NCBI GenBank assembly: GCA_910579735.1
Contig: CAJTUZ010000030.1
Span: 1-29,181, forward strand
DNA from: an uncultured Lachnospiraceae bacterium
GTDB taxonomy: Bacteria > Bacillota > Clostridia > Lachnospirales > Lachnospiraceae
Direction: 5' to 3'
Length of the DNA stretch: 29,181 nt
Each line of letters opens with the position of its first letter. The first letter of the stretch is position 1. The notes beneath the pieces were generated by a model. That model ran no database searches. It was not told the DNA's origin and saw only the letters and a program-made list of their open reading frames with translations. Positions 24,428-29,181 of the stretch are shown here, one piece after another. Both the position numbers and the translations under genes were made by a program.

Positions 24428-25156
24428 TTATTTTTGATTTCTTCTTCCGTGTTTTATTATCCAATCCTGCGCTTTGCTCTGCCCTGTCTTTTCCCACTGT
24501 GCAATAATAAAATCTGCTTTCTCCGGGGCCTCTTTATACAAATCGTTGAGGTTATTTCCCACACTTTTTTGAACAAATTTCTCCGGATCATCTTTTAAAT
24601 TTGTAAGAATATTCATATAACGTTCAAATTCATTTAATGCAGCAAATAATTTCGGCGACCAGGGCAGCCGTATTCTAACCCCCTCACTTGCAAGCCGCCT
24701 AACATGAACATTTTCATCAAATGTCCACTCAATTAACTCATCCATTACTTCTTTAGGATGTTCCTGCAGTAAAGGACGAACCGCAAACTCACCGGTAAAC
24801 CTTTTCGTCAATTCCTTCAAAAAAGAAAGGGATAAACTCCAGTCCTCATTTCCATACCGTTCTACATATCTGCCAACAGGCCATAACCACCATCCAAACT
24901 GGAACATGCCTTCGGGCCGCGCCAATTCCGGCCCAAGCATATGGAAAAATGCCCGGATATTCCTTGAGTAATCACCGGTCATGCTTTCCTGCATGGCATC
25001 CACAATACAGTCAAACCTTGCAAATAATTCCTTATCATCCAATCTGCCGATGAGGGCATGACAAAAGTGATCCCGATCAAAGTCCGGCATCACGGAAAGT
25101 ATCTTTTGAGAAAACCGAAAAATATAGTCATCATCATAATGGTCCTTATGTTTCAT
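24428..25156 (-). CDS. DNA alkylation repair protein, AlkD-like HEAT-repeat family
   Basis: A 242-residue all-helical protein. AlkD and relatives are HEAT-like-repeat DNA glycosylases that remove bulky alkylated bases such as 3- and 7-methylpurines. The recognisable block is RPLLQEHPKEVMDELIEWTFDENVHVRRLASEGVRIRLPW (read in pieces, about 125-163), with DENVHVRRLASEG the clearest part, followed by YMNILTNLKDDPEKFVQKSVG and NNLNDLYKEAPEKA. QFGWWLWPVGRYVERYG supplies several Trp. I do not assign single catalytic residues. The start ATG follows AAGGAG by ten bases. It looks monocistronic. A dyad CATACA-N7-TGTATG (25195-25213) lies just upstream and might be an operator. Confidence 0.85.
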   Translation of the reverse strand: MKHKDHYDDDYIFRFSQKILSVMPDFDRDHFCHALIGRLDDKELFARFDCIVDAMQESMTGDYSRNIRAFFHMLGPELARPEGMFQFGWWLWPVGRYVERYGNEDWSLSLSFLKELTKRFTGEFAVRPLLQEHPKEVMDELIEWTFDENVHVRRLASEGVRIRLPWSPKLFAALNEFERYMNILTNLKDDPEKFVQKSVGNNLNDLYKEAPEKADFIIAQWEKTGQSKAQDWIIKHGRRNQK

Positions 25157-25337
25157 GCTTGTTCGCTCCTTATAAAATAGTACAGATCATATAGCATACA
25201 AACAGTGTGTATGTCTATTTGCTTTCAATCTTCACGTCATGACAGAGAAAACTTCTTTTGTTGAAAAGCGGCAAACAAGCACCTATTTTATGATCTGCCG
25301 CACGATGGTAAAGAAATAACGGGAAAAAAACAATCGC

Positions 25338-25802
25338 CTAAAGCCTGTGCTCTTTTTGCAGATAGGTCAAAAGAGCCTCGCATCCCTCCACGATATCGTC
25401 ATAGGTAACGTCAAAATTATCCGTATACCAGGGATCAGCGATATCCCGCGGACGGCTGCCAAATGCAAGCAGTTTATACACCTTCTGTTCCGGATCGCTT
25501 CCCAAGATCCGCATCATATTACGGATATTCATCTGGTCCATGCCGATCAGAAAATCATATTTATCATAATCTTCTTTTGTCATCTGAACTGCCCGGTGCG
25601 GAACGACCGGAATGCCTACGGAACGCAGTTTACTGACGGTTCCATAATGCGGAGAATTACCGATCTCTTCGCGGCTTGTGGCCGCGGAGGCAATTCGGAA
25701 GCAGGAATCCAAGGCCCGCTGCTTTACGATGTGGGTCATGACGCTCTCGGCCATGGTACTGCGGCAGATGTTGCCGTGGCAGACAAATAGGATTTTTATC
25801 AT
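25338..25802 (-). CDS. Low-molecular-weight protein-tyrosine phosphatase
   Basis: A 154-residue cytosolic phosphatase. The signature CHGNICRS gives Cys8 and Arg14 of the CX5R loop at the very N-terminus, and the general acid D123 is in DIADPWYTD; all three are where the family has them. Such enzymes dephosphorylate tyrosine (or arginine) phosphate on proteins, often in capsule or stress control, but no tyrosine kinase or capsule gene is nearby. The ATG at 25802 is preceded by AAGGAG ten bases upstream; an ATG 13 codons earlier lies outside the conserved fold. The gene sits directly beside the end of the mobile element, whose insertion could have replaced its upstream control region. Confidence 0.93.
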   Translation of the reverse strand: MIKILFVCHGNICRSTMAESVMTHIVKQRALDSCFRIASAATSREEIGNSPHYGTVSKLRSVGIPVVPHRAVQMTKEDYDKYDFLIGMDQMNIRNMMRILGSDPEQKVYKLLAFGSRPRDIADPWYTDNFDVTYDDIVEGCEALLTYLQKEHRL

Positions 25803-25941
25803 TTTTCCATAACTCCTTAAATGTTCTGTATTTCTTCTCAAATGCTTGATTTTACAGGATTTTCGAACGATTCCAAAGCTATATGTTTCCAGAGTATTTT
25901 CTCAAATCGTTTCATACTTTCTCATATTTGTCCCTGCAAAA

Positions 25942-25978
25942 TTGGTAAATACGTTGGTAAACTAAGCGGCTTTACCAA
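25942..25978. repeat. TTGGTAAA repeats at the outer side of int
   Basis: Two direct copies of TTGGTAAA (25942-25949 and 25954-25961, 12 bases apart) and one inverted copy TTTACCAA (25971-25978). Short repeats next to int are common as integrase-binding sites, so these may mark the attachment region. The second and third copies also form the terminator stem. Confidence 0.6.
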
Positions 25979-25989
25979 CGGGCTTTTTT
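25952..25989 (+). terminator. Plus-strand terminator at the edge of int
   Basis: CGTTGGTAAA and TTTACCAACG form a perfect 10-bp stem with a nine-base loop, followed by GGGC and six T. It faces the plus strand, on which no gene ends here, so it would stop transcription entering the element antisense to int. Confidence 0.7.
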
Positions 25990-27187
25990 AAGAGGTCGCC
26001 ACTCGCTGCAGTTCCTCCTTCGCATCATCAAAATTCACATGGGTGTAGGTATTCAGGGTTACGCTGATATCCGAATGCCCCATGATATACTGTAAGGTCT
26101 TCGGATTCATCCCTGACTTCGCCATATTAGAGCAAAAAGTGTGTCTGCATACATGAGGGGTTACTTTTGGCATCTGAATGCGGTAAATCTTGTTGTACTT
26201 TTCAATGATATGCTCCAAATACTTCTCCCAGTGAAGCGCAACCATAGGCATATCATTCTTGTCCAAACATAAAAAACGGATATAACCATCTACCATAGGC
26301 TCAACTTTCGGTGCTTCGCGATTCGCAATGATTCTCCGAAAACACGCTGCCACTTCTTCTGTCATAGGAACATAGCGGACACCGCTTTCCGTTTTCGGCT
26401 CCTGGATCACATATTCCATCCGGGATGTGCGCTGTAACTGATGGTCTACTTTAATACGCATTTCTCCAAACTCAATATCAGGTATTGTCAGTCCGCAAAA
26501 CTCCGAAATACGAAGTCCCGTATGAAAAAGGATATAGATTGCGTCATAATATCTGCTAAAATGATTGTCTTCCCTGATAAACTTGAGCAAATCCCTTTCC
26601 TGTTTCCGGGTAATCGCTTCTCTGGTAACCGAATCATTGACAATAACCGATGCCAGCTCAAATCCAAACGGATTCTTGCGGATCAGGTCATCATCTACAG
26701 CCATCTGAAATGCCGGTCTGAGAACGCCACGGATAGAGTGAATGGAACTATATCCTCTGCCGTCCACCTGCTGAAGCTTAATGAGCCACGCTTTTGCATC
26801 TGACAAACGTACCTTGTCAATACGCTGTCTGCCAAATGCTTCCTTTTTCAAGACGTTAATGACTGTCTTATATCCGGCAACCGTGTTGTGCCGGACTCCT
26901 GTTTTCAGGGACACATATTTCTCCACCAACTCAAGCACCGTGTAATTGCCGCCATTGGTTACGATGTGGTCAAACAAATCCGCTTCAATCTGCTTTTCTT
27001 TCTCTCTCAATGAAGGCTCCCGTTTCTTGCCTTTCGGCCTTGTGTCATTCTTATCCAAACGCCAGCTGTAAACATTTTTCTCTTTTCCGTCCTCGTCAAT
27101 ATAACGGAACCGATACCTCCCATCTGAGCGCTGATACTCGCCCTCACGCAAAATACGATTACGGTTATCTCTTCTTTTCTCACTCAT
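25988..27187 (-). CDS. int: Tyrosine-recombinase integrase, Tn916/Tn1549 family
   Basis: A 399-residue site-specific recombinase that excises and integrates the element. The N-terminus MSEKRRDNRNRILREGEYQR, continuing DGRYRFRYIDEDG, is the arm-site-binding domain characteristic of Tn916 Int. A core-binding SAM-like domain spans about 80-170. The catalytic residues are in place: R226 in HTGLRISEF, K265 in PKTESG, H345 and R348 in TPHVCRHTF, H371 in IMGHSD, and nucleophile Y381 in LNTYTHV. Length matches Tn916 Int (405). The ATG follows AAAGGAG with eight-base spacing, but that site lies in a 9-bp hairpin and behind a terminator-like stem. It follows xis on the same strand. Confidence 0.96.
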   Translation of the reverse strand: MSEKRRDNRNRILREGEYQRSDGRYRFRYIDEDGKEKNVYSWRLDKNDTRPKGKKREPSLREKEKQIEADLFDHIVTNGGNYTVLELVEKYVSLKTGVRHNTVAGYKTVINVLKKEAFGRQRIDKVRLSDAKAWLIKLQQVDGRGYSSIHSIRGVLRPAFQMAVDDDLIRKNPFGFELASVIVNDSVTREAITRKQERDLLKFIREDNHFSRYYDAIYILFHTGLRISEFCGLTIPDIEFGEMRIKVDHQLQRTSRMEYVIQEPKTESGVRYVPMTEEVAACFRRIIANREAPKVEPMVDGYIRFLCLDKNDMPMVALHWEKYLEHIIEKYNKIYRIQMPKVTPHVCRHTFCSNMAKSGMNPKTLQYIMGHSDISVTLNTYTHVNFDDAKEELQRVATS

Positions 27188-27192
27188 CGAAT

Positions 27193-27254
27193 CTCTCCTT
27201 TCAAAAAAGGAGAGTCAGACTTGCAAAGTTATCATACCACAAATCTGACTCTCC
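27193..27254 (-). promoter_or_regulatory. Leader of int with overlapping terminator and RBS-masking hairpins
   Basis: On the minus strand GGAGAGTCAGATT pairs with AGTCTGACTCTCC (arms 27242-27254 and 27209-27222) and is followed by TTTTTT, forming a terminator between xis and int. The same CTCTCC segment can instead pair downstream: CTCTCCTTT or its complement AAAGGAGAG (27206-27214 with 27193-27201) forms a 9-bp hairpin that covers the int ribosome-binding site. The two folds exclude each other. Confidence 0.7.
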
Positions 27255-27308
27255 GTACAGCTTTATCATAGGATACAGGTAATTTGCCGTTTCCTTTTTC
27301 AGATATTT

Positions 27309-27542
27309 TTATACAGCAGTTGCGCGGTCAAGATACCGTTCAAATTTCTCACGCTTAATCAAGACCCTGTTTCCATTCATCATATAGAAATCTTCATTGG
27401 GATGTGTGTCAATGAGCATCCGCAGCTTTCCCTCGCCGATATGATAATATCCGGCGGCTTCTTCAATGGTCAGCGTATACCTGCGCCAGACCGGAATATC
27501 TGAATATCTTTTTTCATCTACAATCATTTTTTTATTCGCCAT
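27309..27542 (-). CDS. xis: Excisionase (Tn916-type Xis)
   Basis: A 77-residue basic protein that directs the integrase toward excision by bending DNA at the element ends. It contains the winged-helix excisionase pattern RRYTLTIEEAAGYYHIGEGK, continuing LRMLIDTHPNEDFYMMNGNRVLIKREKFERYLD in pieces, as in Tn916 Xis. The ATG at 27542 follows GGAGG by ten bases; an in-frame ATG 21 codons upstream lies in the repeat region and gives a hydrophobic extension unlike the family. It sits 121 bases upstream of int. Confidence 0.93.
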   Translation of the reverse strand: MANKKMIVDEKRYSDIPVWRRYTLTIEEAAGYYHIGEGKLRMLIDTHPNEDFYMMNGNRVLIKREKFERYLDRATAV

Positions 27543-27570
27543 AGGCAGTTGTCCTCCATACATGAAAACA

Positions 27571-27643
27571 GCCAGACAGGGAAGGTAGGCAACGAAGTCC
27601 GGCAACGGGCGCGGGAAAACCTTGAAACTAATCCTTGTCTGGC
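27571..27643. repeat. Long-loop inverted repeat upstream of xis
   Basis: GCCAGACAGGGA (27571-27582) and TCCTTGTCTGGC (27632-27643) can pair over 12 bp with one G-U, around a 49-base loop that holds two GGCAACG motifs. On the plus strand a T-rich stretch follows (ATTATTTTATACTTTTTC). Confidence 0.6.
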
Positions 27644-27773
27644 GGCTGGATTATTTTATACTTTTTCTTTTATTTTTCTGTTGCTTTGGTTGTTAAAGGG
27701 AAGAAAAGCCCGCAGTTACGGGATTTTGCTCGGCAACCGGCTCGGCAACGGGACAGCAACGGAGTGTGCAACG
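27589..27773. repeat. Helically phased GCAAC repeats in the gene-free stretch before xis
   Basis: The stretch 27543-28025 has no convincing gene. It contains six GCAAC motifs in two clusters: at 27589 and 27602, and at 27733, 27745, 27756 and 27768. Spacings are 11-13 bases, about one helical turn, so a bound protein would meet all sites on one face of the DNA. Most copies read GGCAACGG-like. They may be sites for an element-encoded regulator or recombination protein. Confidence 0.65.
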
Positions 27774-27869
27774 GCTGTCCTTGCCCGGATTTTTTCAGAA
27801 TGGAAGCTCCATCTGCTCCGGCACTGGCGTAAATGAATATTATCCCCTTTGGGAGCCACCAGTTTCCCG

Positions 27870-27912
27870 CTTCAGAGCCATCCGGAAATGGTATTTTCCA
27901 CCTTCAGAGCCA
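27870..27912 (+). repeat. IS21 subterminal repeats
   Basis: CTTCAGAGCCA occurs at 27870-27880 and 27902-27912, with a related GGGAGCCACC at 27851-27860. A small hairpin CCACAA/TTGTGG (27913-27928) and a dyad ACTATAA/TTATAGT (27949-27968) follow before istA. Confidence 0.65.
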
Positions 27913-28025
27913 CCACAACATATTGTGGCAGCACACATATTTGATTTCACTATAAATCTCCTTATAGTTATTCTTGGAGAACTGCAGATGCAGTATCACC
28001 AAATAATCTATAGGGAGGTCTTTTT

Positions 28026-29150
28026 ATGTTTAAGAAGACAAAAGTCAGAAGTATTCTGGAACTTCTGGGAAAAAATCTAAGCGCAAGGGAGGTATCAAAA
28101 GTTTTAGGTGTATCAAGAAATACCGTCGCTGAAGTACAGGCGTTATTCTTACAATCGGACAAATCATGGGATGATATTTCTGAATGGGATGACGACAGGC
28201 TTTATGAACTGTTCTATCCGGATAAGTTTAAATATAAACCCAGATATGCTCCGGTTGATTATTCTTACGTCCATAGAGAGTTAAAGAAGACAGGCGTCAC
28301 AGAAAAGCTCCTTTGGGAAGAATACTGTGCCAGATGTGAGAAAGACGGGGTGAATGCATGTTCTTATATAACATTTGCCAAAAATTACAAGAAATTTACG
28401 GCAGATAAAAACTATACGAGCCACATAGAGCATAAACCCGGATTAGAGGTTGAAGTCGACTGGTCAGGTCCGTCAATGAACTATATGGACCCTGATACCG
28501 GTGAGCGTGTAACGGCATACCTGTTTGTTGCAACAATGCCATACAGTCAGATGATCTACGTGGAAGCCGCAACAAGCATGAATGAAAAAGCATGGCTTTC
28601 CTGTCATGTGAACATGTTCCAGTTCTTTGGCGGCACACCAGTAAAGATTGTCTGTGATAACCTGAAAACCGGAGTGACCCTGCATCCTAAAAGAGGCGAG
28701 ATCATACTAAATGAGGCCTATCTTTCCCTTGGCGAGTATTATTCCGTTGCCATCATGCCTACAGGTGTCAAAAAGCCGAAGCAGAAAGCAAGCGTTGAAG
28801 GTTCTGTGGGTAAGATCGCCACGGCTGTCATCGCAAAACTCAGGAACGATGTATTCACATCATTAGCCGCATTAAATGCCGGTATCCGGAAAGCAGTAAA
28901 AGAATTCAATGACAAGCCGTTCCAAAAACGCCCCGGCAGCCGCCGGAGCATCTTTGAAATGGAAGAAAAGCCATATCTGAGAACCCTGCCGCTTATCCCC
29001 TATGAAGTCTGTGAATGGTCTTATGGGCATAAAGTTGGCAGCAACTCCCATATATGGTGGAACAAAGGCCAGTATTCTGTTCCATACAGATATATCGGCT
29101 GCAAGGTGGATGTCAAATTTAACAGCCATGATATTGTCAATATCGGTTGA
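28026..29150 (+). pseudogene. istA: IS21-type transposase IstA, C-terminally truncated
   Basis: 374 residues remain of a transposase that is usually about 500. An N-terminal helix-turn-helix (LGKNLSAREVSKVLGVSRNT, 14-33) is followed by the rve catalytic core with the full triad: D145 in EVDWSG, D211 in VCDNLKTGV and E258 in KASVEG. The sequence then reaches the beta-barrel region YSVPYRYIGCKVDVKFNSH, where family members continue, but here the frame stops at TGA (29148-29150). AGGGAGG precedes the ATG. A new ribosome-binding site and ATG follow 22 bases after the stop, so the gene is probably interrupted by another insertion, not by a simple mutation. Loss of the C-terminus and istB should make it inactive. 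Confidence 0.8.
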
Positions 29151-29172
29151 CACTTTTTTTACAAGGATATCA

Positions 29173-29181
29173 ATGTCTAAG
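29173..29181 (+). CDS. Start of a further gene (first three codons only)
   Basis: ATG TCT AAG at the very end of the window is preceded by AAGGA with five-base spacing, directly after the istA stop. It may be the first gene of an element inserted in istA. Only M-S-K is visible, so no function can be given. Confidence 0.35.

Larger units (their letters stand above)
27850..29150 (+). mobile_element. IS21-family insertion sequence, left part
   Basis: The element is recognised by its istA-type transposase gene and by multiple terminal repeats upstream of it: GAGCCA at 27853, 27875 and 27907, the last two within the shared 11-mer CTTCAGAGCCA. Repeated subterminal motifs are typical of IS21 elements. 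The left tip is probably at the TGGGAGCC at about 27850. The right end and istB are missing from the window, and the transposase is cut short. Confidence 0.75.
25940..29181. mobile_element. End of a Tn916/Tn1549-like integrative element (continues right)
   Basis: The stretch holds a tyrosine integrase and a small excisionase in the end arrangement known from Tn916-type elements, with int outermost. It then contains non-coding repeats and an IS21-type insertion. The outer boundary is not exactly visible: it lies between the phosphatase start (25802) and the int stop (25988). TTGGTAAA repeats at 25942-25978 are candidate end sequences. The other end is outside the window. Confidence 0.7.

Noticed and set aside
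25195..25213. Dyad CATACA-N7-TGTATG upstream of the AlkD-like gene as an operator
   Set aside because: Six-base arms are short and no regulator is known nearby; kept only as a remark in that gene's entry.
27571..27773. The repeat region before xis as a CRISPR array
   Set aside because: The repeats are only five to eight bases with 11-13-base spacing, far too short for CRISPR repeats and spacers, and no cas gene is present.
27549..27836. A 95-codon plus-strand frame upstream of the IS21 element
   Set aside because: It crosses the inverted repeat and GCAAC array, has no good ribosome-binding site and mixes unrelated compositions, so it is probably chance.

Overview
The window looks like chromosome of an anaerobic, probably motile Firmicute of the Lachnospiraceae type, carrying the edge of an integrated mobile element at its right end. 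Grounds: moderate GC, strong Shine-Dalgarno sequences, TTGACA/TATAAT-type promoters, MecA, an ECF-type vitamin transporter S component, a Tn916/Tn1549-like integrase and several sensory proteins. The organism is inferred from these features; no taxonomic marker gene is present. I saw no rRNA, tRNA or CRISPR array.

Layout. 1-384: N-terminal part of a membrane sensor running off the left edge. 571-4796 (minus): phosphoglycerate mutase gpmI, then a membrane acyltransferase and a membrane-anchored TPR protein. 4939-5535 (plus): YgjP-type metallopeptidase. 5578-8557 (minus): tightly packed mecA, alpha/beta-hydrolase and DEAD-box helicase genes. 8816-11355 (minus): BlaI-type repressor and M56 (BlaR1-like) antirepressor with an unusual outer domain, under a promoter flanked by a long inverted repeat. 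11584-11862: small uncharacterised gene. 11920-15728 (minus): apparent three-gene operon made of a response-regulator receiver fused to a RelQ-like (p)ppGpp synthetase, a glycogen-debranching enzyme and an acidic protein of unknown function. 15971-17320: soluble chemoreceptor with a C-terminal zinc-binding (CZB) domain. 17406-18690 (minus): promoter, cobalamin riboswitch, DUF4430 lipoprotein and ECF S component, a likely B12-uptake unit. 18719-21349 (minus): hybrid histidine kinase with two receiver domains. 21558-22031: Cu/Zn superoxide dismutase family protein. 22212-24299: transmembrane chemoreceptor. 24428-25156: AlkD-like DNA-alkylation repair protein. 25338-25802: low-molecular-weight tyrosine phosphatase.

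From about 25940 to the right edge lies the end of an integrative element: int and xis, then a 480-base non-coding stretch with helically phased GCAAC repeats, then an IS21-type element whose istA is cut short. Its reading frame stops early, and a new ribosome-binding site and start codon follow at once, suggesting a second insertion nested in the first.

The most interesting item is the receiver-(p)ppGpp synthetase fusion. It implies that phosphorelay signalling may directly gate alarmone synthesis, and it is packed with a glycogen-breakdown gene. Other notable items are the BlaR1-like protein without a penicillin-binding domain, the inverted repeat around its promoter, and the int leader with mutually exclusive hairpins. 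All functions are assigned by reading motifs by eye, without database searches.
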